From contig NW_026947484.1 in assembly GCF_034190915.1 (NCBI RefSeq), positions 70,201,482-70,265,481 on the forward strand: a stretch of 64,000 nt of DNA. The letters are read 5' to 3'. Positions within the stretch are counted from its first letter, which is position 1, and each line of letters starts with the position of its first letter. Shown here piece after piece: positions 35,086 through 46,307 of this stretch. The position numbers and the translations under genes are program-made. Under the pieces are notes generated by a model. The model had not been told where the DNA came from. It did not search any database and was given only the letters and a program-made list of their open reading frames with translations. This DNA is from Cavia porcellus (Eukaryota; Chordata; Mammalia; Rodentia; Caviidae).

Positions 35086-37276
35086 TTGCAAATAAAGTTG
35101 CACTGAAAAACAGCACATTCATTACTTTTATATTACTGAGACAGCAGATTAGCTGTCACAGTATGTGATCTATACAAGACATTTGCTAAATGATAGTTAC
35201 AAAAAATACTCTGCTAACACTTTTTCTACTTTTATTATTGTTTTTGACTATCTTCTTATTGTTTTTGTTCATAGGAAATTCTAACAAATCTCGTACGCTT
35301 AAACTACTTTTTAAAAATGATGTAGGCTCTTTGATAACTCTTTCCGTGGCTGTTCAGTTTTGAGGACTTTCTGTCTGTAACTGCAGTCTTTAATTACTGC
35401 TGTTATAGACACTGACCCTGCAATAAGCTTCATTTTCAGTTTTGCAACTGGCATGATCTTCTATCTCCTATGCAAAATTCTAGTGCCATTTGTTGTATCT
35501 TTTCTTATCCTGGACAAAATTTTATCTGGCTAGATTATGACTGCAAAAAAAAAAAAAAAGAGAAAAGAATTTTGAACCATTGCCAGTTTTAGAGCCAGTA
35601 AGCTCAACAGGGGAAAGCAATCATTTTCATGTCTGTAGTTGTCCCTGGAGGCATTTTACTCCTCGAGGACTGTCCCTTAGGGAATATTGGGCCAAGTGAG
35701 GGTTTCCTAAGAGAAGCAGAGGGCTGAAAACAGCCACCATAGTCTTTATGTGTTTGTCAGCTTAGATTTCTCAATGAAGACAGATTTTTGAGAGCTTATT
35801 CTTCCTTCTCTCATCGCATCTTTCCCTCATCTCTGCCCTTATTTTCGTGGTGGTCCTGCAGTGGGGTAGCACCTTCTCCACTTTGTCAGTGGATCGTTTC
35901 ACTGACATAAAGTCAGCTATAATCTGACAGATTCTCCTACCATTTAGTCAATCTGGTTGCTTAAATTATAATCTGGAGTTGAAGTGTTTTAGTCAATTCT
36001 TGCAGGTTTTCTACCTGATGTACTGAATATACATATGGGGTTATGACAGCATTAGTGACATAAAAACCTCAGGTGTGATGAACCAACTGAAATATAAATG
36101 ATATAGCCAAGGTAGGTGGTTAATTTTGTAAAACCACACCTTCAGATAAATGCATGGGCTTATTGACCATATAACGAACTTCAAACCAGCGGATTTCATT
36201 TTTGCAATTCACTATGATCCCATGCTGATGGTGAATACTCAATGAAGTGTTTTTGTAGCCACAACCCACTATCTACAAGAGACAGGAGTAGCAGATGTGA
36301 CCAATCAGAGTTGATGGGAGACTAATTCATAGGAATGATCATCTTTTTTTGATTATTGTCCAAATTCTTCTTTCTATTGGAAGTGGAGGATTTAGAATTT
36401 GGGCCTAAACTTATATACCTTGGACACCTATTTGAAGAACCATTTTGTTATTCTTATATTCTGTTCTTTGTTTTCATTCAACTGTACTGATTTGAATGAA
36501 AGGTAGTACTTTATTTGAAAAAGCTAGTGATGGATTTTTAGGGGGAAAAGCACCTAATTAGAGGTAGAAAAATTCCTCCAGTGCTCCCTATTTTTGAAAG
36601 ATAAATGAGGAGTCTGTAGATGTTTAACCAACAACAATTATGTTTCCATTTAGTTCATGCTATTGCGGTTGATTTGTGTGTAACCATAGAGAATTGCTTA
36701 TGTCCAGAAATGGGGTGTTTTGCTTGTAATTGTAAGAAAGCACACTGGCATTTACACCTGCTAACTATAGGCTTTCATTAAGATGATTGATTGCTTGCAT
36801 TGATTTATTTGATATGTGGGCGTTTATGTTGTGTGAGTTTTCACTTTACAATGTACACGGTTCGTCATTTGAGCTCTTGCATCACAGCTAATGGTATTTT
36901 GAGCATGCTTTCTTCCAAAAGAGATTCCTGATTAGATAAAATTTATTATTCTTTAAAGAAAAAGATATTCATCACTGAATGCTTTCCTGGTTTGAGGGAA
37001 GGTGTGTAATATGTACTGTTATTCTTAATATTTAGATACCTCTTTTATTTAATATCAGTATATTCAGAGTTTTAGAATTGAGGGAAGATTTATATTCAGA
37101 GGGATGTTGAAGATTTAACACTAAAAAATAGTAGAGCCAGTTCACACTGCTTCTCTTCAGACTTCAGATTTTGAATGACTGATTATGAAATCATCAAATT
37201 TAGTGAATTCTTGCATATTAGAAAATCTGATTCAGGAAAAATATACATATGGATATAGTATATCCATCCATATGTG
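35086..37276. other. Unassigned AT-rich DNA, 2.2 kb
   Basis: No gene or named repeat was recognised. A run of 15 A lies near 35546. Confidence 0.5.
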
Positions 37277-37327
37277 TTTGTATGTGTGTGTGTGTATGTG
37301 TGTGTGTATGTATGTGTGTGTGTGTGT

Positions 37328-37359
<32 letters not shown>

Positions 37360-37376
37360 CAGAGACAGAGACAGAG
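37277..37376. repeat. Compound (GT)n-(GA)n-(GAGACA)n microsatellite
   Basis: Interrupted TG repeats (with TATG variants) run to about 37327. They are followed by a short GA run and about seven GAGACA hexamers. The overlapping short ORFs are translations of the repeat. Confidence 0.95.
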
Positions 37377-37524
37377 GTTTGATACAGAGTAAGAGAAATG
37401 CATCAGTAAAGCACACATACTGAAAATTTCAGATACTTTTTTATTTTTGGAAAATAAGATTTCTAGACTCTGGTACAACTTTCTAGAATTTATAATTTGG
37501 AAGCAAAAATGTACTTCTAGTTAA

Positions 37525-37955
37525 TAGTATTTCCCCAAAACACGTCATCTAAATCCTAAACTATTTGCAAATAAAAGGGTCTTTGCAGATATAATTAAAT
37601 TTTAAGATTTAGAAATAAGGTTATTTGGCCTTAGGGTGGGTCCTGAACCCAGGAACTGGTGTCCTAAGAGTAAGGGAAAGAGTTGATGCCTGTGAGATCC
37701 CTCAGAGAGTGAGGCAGAGACAAAGGTGCCCTCAGCAAGCCAGGCCTGGTGTGGGTGAGGGCCAGGACTCTGGAGCCCCAAAAGGCTGGTGCAGGTGCTT
37801 CTCACCTAGAACCTTTGGAGGAATGGTGGCCCTGCTGGCAGCTCTTTCTAGCATTTCTTTCTGGCCTCTATAATGGTGAGAAAAGAAATGGCTATTGTTT
37901 TAAAATACCACCTATTTTAGTAATTTGTGCAGAAGCCTTAGGAGCTTAACTCAGT
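37525..37955 (+). mobile_element. MLT1-like LTR relic
   Basis: 'ttccccaaaacacgtcatct aaatcctaa', 'gggtctttgcagatataatt aaatttt', 'cttagggtgggtcctgaac', 'aactggtgtcctaagagtaa g', a region resembling the 'tgctggcagc' block, 'ctggcctctataatggtgag aaaagaaatg' and 'gttttaaaata' follow the MLT1 plan. Open stretches of 67-82 residues here are therefore not genes. Confidence 0.72.
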
Positions 37956-40106
37956 GCTCAGGGTGAAATCCAAATGTGTGATTCTGTGTGTACTGGGGTG
38001 ACTCGGTCAGAGAGCCCTGACCTCACGTTTAGCAATCACTTACTGAATTACTGCAGTTTGCCTCAGCACCAGTATCTGTGGCACTTGATTCATGGAATCT
38101 CTGTACTATATTTTGATTTACTTGTTTTTAAAATGTAGGCCACAAAATTACAAGTTTCTATAAAACTGTCTTAGTCAAATTTCAACCAAGTCTGTCTAGA
38201 CTTAGCTATTTCATTTAAATTATTCTAGAACTCGCTCCATATTTTCTGTAGTTATTCCTTTAGCTTTTGTAAAATACTTATAAATTTGGTTTATGACCAT
38301 ATTTTATTTTAGTATGATTGTATTTTGTTTGTTCTGCACACAGTGTTTGCTCACAAACAAAATGAACACATATACAGATAAGGTTTTTACTCTTTGATAT
38401 GAGAATAACAGGGACCCAGGACGAGAACTTTCTTGCCATAACTCTTCTTGCCCTTATTATTAGTACACTCAGGTGAGAATTTGACTACACGAAGGCGAGT
38501 TCATAACAAATTGTTTCTTGGCCACAAATTTCATCTCCTCAACTATGTAATAAGCTTTCTGCAAGCAGAAATTCCAGGAACATCTCTGGTACAGTTTCCT
38601 GATGAGTGCTAATGCAACTGAATTAAAGTGTAGGTTTCTGATTCAGACTTAGTACCTTAGTCCTGTCATAAAATTTCTATGGAATAGTAGGACTGCTTGA
38701 TAAAATCTTCAAACCTTTACTCCAACATCCGTTACTTGAGTCTCAAATTTAGGAAAAAAGAAATCAGATACGTAGAGAAGGTCCTATAAATTGTAATCAA
38801 TTGCTTAGGAATCCATGAATCTCCTGAAGATACACACATAACTATCCCTACAGGAAGGTAACCACAGAAGCTAAATTTGTGGCAAAAGTTTTTGGGGAGA
38901 AGATAGGAAAGAAACAAGATGTAATGATTCCAAGATGGCTCTATATATTGAAAATTGGACAGTGCTTTCAGTTTGTAGTGATGGAGGGGCCAGATAACTT
39001 TAGGCCAGGGTGAGGAGAAAAAAAGGCCCAGATTGGTCACTGTATTGAACTTGAGTATTTCTTATTTTAATTGACAACATTCATGTCTCTGAGCTTCTCA
39101 TTTAGACTTTGATAAAATCAACTTGCAGAGGCAGATGGCAGGCTGTTATTTTTAATTCACAAGCCATGTTAAATGTATGCCATATGTTATAGAACTTTTC
39201 AGGCTCAGCCTTTTGAGTGCTACCACAATAAACTCACCAACTTGCAGAAAAGGAAATCTGACAGGAAGAATTATGCACTTGTGGGTTACATTTTTGAAAA
39301 CCGAAGTCAGTTACTTGTCTCTTTGCCTGATTTAAGGAGGGGGTGGGTGAGGAAGAAAACCTCTCCGCAAAATGAGAAGCCAGCCACACATTGAAATGGT
39401 AATGTCTGTGGAAAAGAGAAGTGGGATTAGGAAGTCTGATTGCTGCTTTGTACCGAGAAGTGATGTGTCGTTCAACAGTGTGACACCTCGGAAGAATATA
39501 GAAGGCAGCCCATTATGGTTCAGAGAGAGACTGAGACATGAGTTCTAATTTGTATACTGCCCCTGATCTCAAGAGAAGGTTTCTCTCCTTATCCCTCAGT
39601 AGCACATAGGTGAAAAAAAGTTAAAGTAGATAATCTCTAAAACCCCTTCCAGAATTGACATACAATTGACATTTGTACTTTACAGGTTACAAATCACAAT
39701 TTATAGTCTTGGCTTTTTATGGTTAATTACTACCATCTCTTTTTATTAGTGAAGTTCCCATAATTGTTGCATAGAGTTTGTTGAGCTGCTTTCATGGACT
39801 CTATTTATTGATATCTATGTCTAATATCTGTATCAATTAGATTCAGTATCTGAGACATTGTACTGCTAATACAGACACAGGTTATGCTTTTGGTCACCTG
39901 CTTGTCCCAGGGCAGAAAAGTCAGTCTCTGGAGAAATGACTGTAAGCTGTGATCAGGATGAGGAAGCAGTGATCTCTGTCCACTGATGAGAGCTTTGTTA
40001 GAGTCTACTTATGGTAATAGTTAATAGCATTATTAATATTCACATATAATATCTATTAAAATATTTTTAAAGCTCTAAATTTCCTTTCTGTTTCCAATTA
40101 TAAAAT
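37956..40106. other. Unassigned DNA, 2.2 kb
   Basis: No gene was recognised. The segment 39570-39660 ('ccccttccagaattgacata') has a faint resemblance to the end of an ancient SINE, too weak to call. Confidence 0.5.
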
Positions 40107-40225
40107 AAGAAAGTCTTGGGCCGGGGATTTAGCTCAATGGCCTAAGCACCTGTCCGGCAAGTGCAAGGTCATGAGTTCGATCCCGGGTACAAAAAAAAAA
40201 AAAAAAAAAAAAAAAAGAAAGTCTT
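40107..40225 (+). mobile_element. ID SINE, well preserved, with 11-base target-site duplication
   Basis: The body starting 'gggccggggatttagctcaa tgg' (A box region) runs through 'gcaagtgcaaggtcatgag' to 'gttcgatcccgggtac' (intact-looking B box GTTCGATCC), then about 27 A. 'aagaaagtctt' occurs at 40107-40117 and 40215-40225. The long pure A tail and exact duplication make it the youngest-looking SINE in the window. The B box could support RNA polymerase III, but transcription cannot be judged from sequence. Confidence 0.95.
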
Positions 40226-40468
40226 CCTGCTACCTGGGCAAAATGTGAGAGGGGACTGAAAAGTGACATCAGGAGCTTCTGAAATATCTGCCTGGATCTA
40301 AGCGATACCAAAGGAAGGAAGGAAGGGTTACAGGAAAAACACAAAATTTCAGAGAATGATTTGTGCTTTGCTCTCCCTGTCTACTTCCAGGTCTGCTTCC
40401 TTTTTGGTACTCTCCGTGCAGGAAACCCGAGTGCCACAGCCGGGCTCAGCAGGTGACGCAGGAGTTCT

Positions 40469-40478
40469 GTCACGTGAC
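40469..40478. promoter_or_regulatory. Palindromic E-box (GTCACGTGAC)
   Basis: A perfect 10-base palindrome with a CACGTG core, the preferred site of USF/MITF/TFE-type basic helix-loop-helix factors. It sits in a small GC-richer block (about 40390-40520) with a nearby GTGACGCA. A single site can occur by chance and no promoter is evident. Confidence 0.25.
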
Positions 40479-40795
40479 CTGGTATGCATGGATTGTGACT
40501 AGGCAGTAGCCCGAGTGCCACTGTGCAGATCTGAAATTCTTCCATAAAGCATTCGTTTTTTTAAGGTAAGCGATTCTCCGATAAGACAGGATGACCCAGG
40601 AAGTGGGCATGCTTTTTGACCTCAGAGTCAGCTTCATATAACACTCAGGCTCTTAGGGTTTTCCTAGTCCAACATGTTACTCTTGCTCCTGCTGGCTTGG
40701 CTTTGGCCATTGCAAACCACGTGGAAAGAGAGCTCGCTGGCTCCATACCCTTCCTATACATCTCTCCTCTGTTGCACTGTCCCCTGCACACCTGT

Positions 40796-40822
40796 ACACA
40801 CACACACACACACACACACACA
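40796..40822. repeat. (CA)n microsatellite
   Basis: About 13 CA units, closely followed by a run of T. Confidence 0.95.
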
Positions 40823-40929
40823 GCACACGCGAAGTGTTTTTTTTTTTAGACATTGCAATTATCAGTGCTCCTGCACTGTGCCAACATCACGCCTCTCAGC
40901 ACAATGTCTTCGTACTTCCGCTCTATGTC

Positions 40930-41110
40930 TCTGTCTCTCCCTCACTATGAGCCTCCATTCCTAGAGGGTAGGGACACAGTGCTACTCATCTTTATTTACC
41001 CAACACTGTCTAACAGGACTTGGTACAGTGTGAAGCACACTTAGATGTCTTCTGGGTGACGAAGATGAATGGAGGTGCTGTAAGTATGAATTAAGGAACA
41101 GCCTGTCTGG
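40930..41110 (+). mobile_element. L2 LINE 3' end
   Basis: 'cctagagggtagggacacag tgctactcatctttatttac ccaacactgtctaacaggac ttggtacagtg' followed by 'gatgaatggagg' follows the conserved L2 3' end ('gagggcagggact...cccagcacctagcacagtgcctggcac...gaatgaatg'). Ancient, non-functional. Confidence 0.7.
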
Positions 41111-41560
41111 CTAGGTTGAAAACTATCTCAGTTTCTTGATCATTTATTTATTTGGTTATTCAGTAGGCACTGATTTCATGAAATATTTTATTGAAAGTTT
41201 TATGATATCCAAACTCGAGTTCCCACATAGAGTCTGTGGATGTATACATGTATGGAAATCTGTGCATGTGTATATAGAATGAAACTGTTAACCTGGAAAT
41301 TACTTGTTTCACCGTGTTGGTTTAATCATTCCCACTAATCTTTGTGTTGCTTTCCAAGTTTCTAGAACATTTTATATTTAGATATTGGTCAAAGTGTGCT
41401 GCACTGCCAACTGCAGTTGAGATTTGAAAGTCCAGAATAGATGGACCAGATGGGCAGCTTTCCTCACAGTAGAGTTTCCCAAAGTGCATTCAGCAGAATA
41501 TTTATTTCATGGGGTGCTAAATGGGATGTTACTAGGTATTGTGAGAAAAGGAACAAAGAC

Positions 41561-41567
41561 GGGGGGG

Positions 41568-41602
<35 letters not shown>
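41561..41602. repeat. G10 plus (GA)n tract
   Basis: Ten G are followed by about 16 GA units, a purine-only tract of about 40 bases. Confidence 0.96.
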
Positions 41603-41605
<3 letters not shown>

Positions 41606-41675
41606 GATCTCATCATATGTATGAAAAGTATTTGAATTAGTTAGGCAGATTTATCACTTCACATTTCTTATTTTG

Positions 41676-41816
41676 TTTTTGAGGTAGAGTCTTGCTATGT
41701 AGTTCAGGCTGGCTTTGAACTCACTACATAGTCCAGGCTCCCTCAAACTTGTGATGAGCCTCCTGCTTCCGCTTCCTGAATGCTGGGATAACAGGCATGC
41801 ACCATCATGCTTGGCT
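41676..41816 (-). mobile_element. B1 SINE, reverse strand
   Basis: The forward text 'tttttgaggtagagtcttgc tatgtagttcaggctgg', 'ctttgaactcactacatagt ccaggctccctcaaacttgt', 'cctgaatgctgggataacag gcatgcaccatcatgcttgg' is the complement of a full-length B1, including the internal duplication typical of B1. Confidence 0.93.
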
Positions 41817-42339
41817 CCCTCACTTAAGATTTTGCAGAGCTTTGAATTCAACAGTGTGCTTTGAAATTGAGGCATACTGATTTGAGAATATCTAAAATAT
41901 ACTTTGTCATGCAACTTTTGATTTGCAAAACATTTGTCTTTCAGAATTGCTTTTCCTATAACATGGTAGGAAATTGCTGGATATGAAATGATAATGGAAG
42001 GACACAATCCTCTCTCTTTATGCCACACACTGTGAATTCACAGGCACCTGTGGCATAATAATTCTGGGGTCTCATTTGTCCTGAACTCTTACATATAGTT
42101 GCTTCTAATTTTTCTGGATTTGATTTAACATCTGACTTCTGTCCACAATAGAAATGGTTTCCATTTATCTTTTTTCTCCATATTTTCTTATCTTTTTTAA
42201 TGAAGTGTCTAATTATGAAATCAGTGTCACCTTAAGATATTTTAAGTAGAGAAGATTTAACTTAGGTAGTCACTTAGAAGTGTCTGGAAAGTCTTGAAAG
42301 TAAATAAATGCAAACAGAGGGGGAGTTGGACAAAACAAA
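41817..42339. other. Unassigned DNA
   Basis: No gene or repeat was recognised between the reverse B1 and the GC-richer block. Confidence 0.45.
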
Positions 42340-42830
42340 GTTTTTTCATTGGTTTATTCTTTTAAATTCAAGATCTGGAAGTTGCTGAATACCCTTAGTC
42401 TCCCGGCCCTGGTGCTGCCTCTGGGGCACTTGGAAGCACATTGTTATCAGGCTCTTAGAGTGTCTCGTGTGTGCATCTAAGAGCTTGTACTCCCACTGCA
42501 GAGACTGCTACTAATGCCTTGAGCCCACGGTTACCTGAAGCTGCACTTAGCTGCCCATGATGCAGCTCCTGAAGAGGTGACCAACAGCAGCAAGGTCATT
42601 ACATTTTCCCTGATCCCCAAACTGCTGCTATTGCTTATCAGGAGGCACGGGCAGTCAAGTGGCACGTGTGGCTCAGAAATGCAGCACCATACTTTTAGTC
42701 TGATCTTGAAGAAATGGCAGCGAGGCAGGCGTGGCAGTGATGGCAGATGATATTTAGAAGCCCAGTGTACTTGTTCAGGTGCTCAGTGTCACGAGAACCT
42801 TTATGTTCGTTCTTTAGTTGTTACACCAGA
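42340..42830. other. Unclassified GC-richer block
   Basis: This stretch has clearly higher G+C and more CpG than its AT-rich flanks. Read on the reverse strand it ends in 'aaaagaataaaccaatgaaa', which contains an AATAAA-like signal before an A-rich stretch. That fits a processed transcript copy, but I recognise no parent gene and no long open frame. Alternatives are an LTR, or a conserved regulatory segment. Confidence 0.3.
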
Positions 42831-43219
42831 ATAAGAGGCATTGAACTTCTGATTAAAAAGATGTACTGTCACTTTTATAAATAGTGACAATCCACTGAAC
42901 CACTAGTACATTTCTTTTGCTTTGTAAAATTGTTCACTCTATGATCTTCTGGGTGAAATCTCTGTGACCTGCAGATTGCGTTATGGAGTGTGCTTTCTCA
43001 GGTTTATTATTACATCTCCTCCCTACTCCCCAGTCTTTCTCTGTTCTCTTCAAAAAAACTTCAATCTTTAATTAGCCCCAGTCAGTTAAACTCTTTTCTA
43101 TATAGAAAAGAATAGAAGCAAGAGAAGAATGTACACTATGTAAAGCAGGAGACTATCAGAGCCAGTTAAAATCACCAGCACCTTTCATTTATTCTCTTGA
43201 AGGACAACACCTCCTGGAG

Positions 43220-43705
43220 CCCAAAATGTTCTCTTCATCTTCACTGCTGCCTAAGTTTGGGTCTTCATTTTTCTCCTAGTTGCACTAAAATGCAGCCTCC
43301 TGCCATGATCCTAAGGGCTGTGTATGCAGTGATGTTACTCTACCTCTAAATTCATCTCCAATCACATCCTTTTCCTCGCTCGCTGCCCTCTAGCACCTTG
43401 GATTTCCTTTTGTTTCCCAAAATATATCCATGTCTTCTCATTAGGACTATCATTCGGTCGTTCTCTTCTAATGATTTAACCCTGGTCATTTGGTCATCCT
43501 GCAGTACTGGTTGTTCTTCTATCCTCACATAGTATTTATTTTGCTTTCATCCAAGTGGCAAATCAATTTGTGACTGTATTATTTTGTTGACTGATGGTTT
43601 CTATCCTTCCAGGTTGTCAATTTCATAAGAGAGAAACTTACTTCACTCGATATAATAATAGCAATGATAGGTCCCTGATGCCTAGTAATTACTGAACAAT
43701 ATTTA
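43220..43705 (+). mobile_element. Possible L2 LINE relic
   Basis: The CT-rich text ('ctcctgccatgatcctaagg', 'atcctgcagtactgg') and the end 'tttcataagagagaaactta' followed by 'gtccctgatgcctagtaatt actgaacaatattt' resemble a decayed L2 3' region. Weak match. Confidence 0.35.
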
Positions 43706-45834
43706 CTGGGACAAAGAAAGCATGGACAGTGGTGACGAAGGGGAGGTGTAGGAGGAATTTGATACAGGAGTATTGTTGTTTGGAGTTCATATCTTGGGCT
43801 CCGATGAGAAGTCTAGATAGGCAAGTAAGAATTTCAAGTAGAATTTGGAGCTTAACTATCTGTGATTAGTATCAACCCTACCAAAGTTCGACATTAGCTG
43901 AATGATGAAGATGTTCTGACAATAACCACAGGCAAGGCTCACAGGGAGAACCTGTCATGAAACTCTGGCAGGTGAATAATAGGACCAGCAATTTTTCTTT
44001 AAAAGCCTAGATCTCAGCATGTGGTTATTTCTAAACATGAGGAGCCCTGGGATTTGCAGGATTTTATCTTGTAACAAAGGGCTAAAACTTTTAATATTGA
44101 CAGTACTGGAGAAAAAATATGACTAATTCCATCTTTAATTTTCTGTCTCCTTTTCATAGAGTAGAAACTAAATAGGGAAAAAGGGTGCCTGAGAGGTAAC
44201 CATACATTTTACTCTCTTTGGCCTAGGAATTCTTGCAGCTGGCCAGAGGTTGAATAACGTTCTTCTACTAACAGGAGAGATGGGATGTTACAGAAACTTT
44301 CTCTTGCTTTATTGCACCAAATCTCTTTGAGTTTTCATGGAAATTGGAGCAGAAAGGCCATTGCCAGGCAGGGAAAGACGGTTAATTTCCCTGTCATGCT
44401 TTGGCTAACTACAGTGTAAGTGGAATTGACTATCAATTTGGGATGGTTTAAAATGTGTTACTTTTTCAAAATGTTTGTTTTTTTATTGCTGAAGTTTCCC
44501 TGGGTACCATTAACATAGAAAATAAAAATTGAGAAACTGAAGTTATGCCTTGTCTTGCCACAGTTGCTATGTATGTCCTTATCTGGATTGACTTCTGTTT
44601 CTTCTGAGTCGAAGAGCTTGTCTGCAGGCCTGCTCCTACGTTTGTAAGGAAAGGGCCGGCAGGCAGGAGACTGCTTTAGACTTTGCTAGTTTTAGGGGAA
44701 CGAAAATCATTTATACCACTCTTCTGAGAGCTGGAATAGGTGGTGGTTTGAATGGAAAGAAGCAAAAGATGGCCACATTTTGGGGAAGGCAGAGGAGCCG
44801 AAGGGAGGAAAGGAAAGAGGAGGAAAGGTGGCCCTGGAGGGATAAACAGGGCGAAGGCCCTTGCGCTCTTGCTTTTATTGAACTTTGTCTTTCTGTTGTA
44901 GCTTTTATGTTTTCTCTTGAGAAGTTTTCTAAAATGTGAACCTGAAGACTCTGAAAGGCACAAATTCAAAGGAAATGGGACCTGATGGCCAGAAGACATT
45001 GGATAACCTACAGTCCTTTTTTTCCCCCAAAGTAGCAGCATGTAGTTTAGCGATCTCATTATTTTCCTTCTATTGTGTTTCCTGATGATCATTAGTAATG
45101 CTCAAGTTGAGGCTTGTCGGAGTTTGCTCTTATGGATAGAAATGTTCTAATTACTAAATTGTAACCAACAGAAATGCCTGGAGGATTATTTAATTGTTTC
45201 AAACACAGCAATTTTCCTTCCAGGTCCCGATTCTGAATCCCTCTGTGTCCCGCAGTACTGTATGAAGGACAAAGTAGGATACACAAACTACAGACCACAA
45301 ATTCCATACTTCTGTAGCCAAAACTTGGCTCCTCAGCATTTAGAGTTCTTTAGCATTCAGCTCAGTAGTGTCTTTTGTACTAAAAGACAGAATTTTAAAT
45401 ACGAAAGCCAGTTGCTTAGAAGAAAACCTTTCTTTGGTACTGAGAGTTTTATCATCTAAGATATTTCGTACAAATAATACATATCTGCTATACCTTTTCT
45501 ACAATAAATATAGCATTGAGTTTTGTATGTTAATACTGGATAATACTTCAATGCAGTTGGTGAACATCTATCTACAGACTGTTGAATATTGGTACATGTA
45601 TGGAGACAGAAAGAATTCTTCTAAGCATTACTCTTGATTGAGCCAGTAATAAAAATGCAGAAATACCAAGGAAGGGTGCCATTTCTCAAAAACACCATGA
45701 TATCATCCTAGAAAGAATGGGCAATTCTTCTCTACTTTACAAAATAGACTATTTTTAGACTATATTTATGGCCTTTAAATTGACAAAATTACAGCAATAT
45801 TAAATCTTCCATATTCAAGAAGCTAACTAAAGCC
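43706..45834. other. Unassigned DNA, 2.1 kb
   Basis: No gene or named repeat was recognised. The purine-rich stretch 44785-44835 underlies open frames on both strands (138 residues reverse, 63 forward) that have no domain features. Confidence 0.5.
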
Positions 45835-46160
45835 ATCCCCCTTATTCATGGCTTTTCTTTTCATAATTTCAGCTACATTCAGCTTTATTTTGAAAATGCT
45901 AATTTTTCTTTTGACCCTTTAAAGACAGATTATATTTGCATAAATTATATTATGGAATATTGTTATAATTTTCTACTTTTTTATTGGTTATTATTGTTAA
46001 TCTCTTGATCTTAATTTATGAGTCAACCCTGTCACGGTATGTAAATATAAGAAAAATACAGTATAGTGTTCAGTATTATTTAGTACTTATAGGGTTGATG
46101 TAATTTCAAGCATCTGCTAGGAATCTTGTAATACATCCCTCATGGAATGGGGTATTACTA
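45835..46160 (+). mobile_element. Tigger-type DNA transposon relic (nonautonomous)
   Basis: It starts 'ccatcccccttattcatggc ttttcttttcataatttcag' and contains 'tggaatattgttataatttt ctacttttttattggttatt attgttaatctctt', then 'gtatgtaaatataagaaaaa tacagtata', 'cagtattatttagtacttat aggg', ending near 'ccctcatggaatggggtatt'. This order is typical of short TcMar-Tigger elements, with diverged terminal inverted repeats (ccccctta.../...atggggta). No transposase remains. Confidence 0.75.
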
Positions 46161-46270
46161 TGTAAGTATTTCGCCTCGTAAAATTAGTTCATAATTGGCT
46201 TATGTAAGCCAAAATAAGAAAAATCATTAGAACAGTGATACAAAGAGCAATGCATTTCAAAATGTGTTAC

Positions 46271-46271
<1 letters not shown>

Positions 46272-46306
<35 letters not shown>
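46272..46306. repeat. (CA)n microsatellite
   Basis: About 17 uninterrupted CA units. Confidence 0.96.

Positions 46307-46307
<1 letters not shown>

Noticed and set aside
37602..37949. Overlapping open frames of 66-82 residues on both strands
   Set aside because: The segment is an MLT1-like LTR relic. GC-richer LTR sequence leaves chance open frames.
40118..40190. A tRNA gene
   Set aside because: The A and B boxes belong to an ID SINE with an A tail and target-site duplication. No full cloverleaf with a proper acceptor stem is evident.
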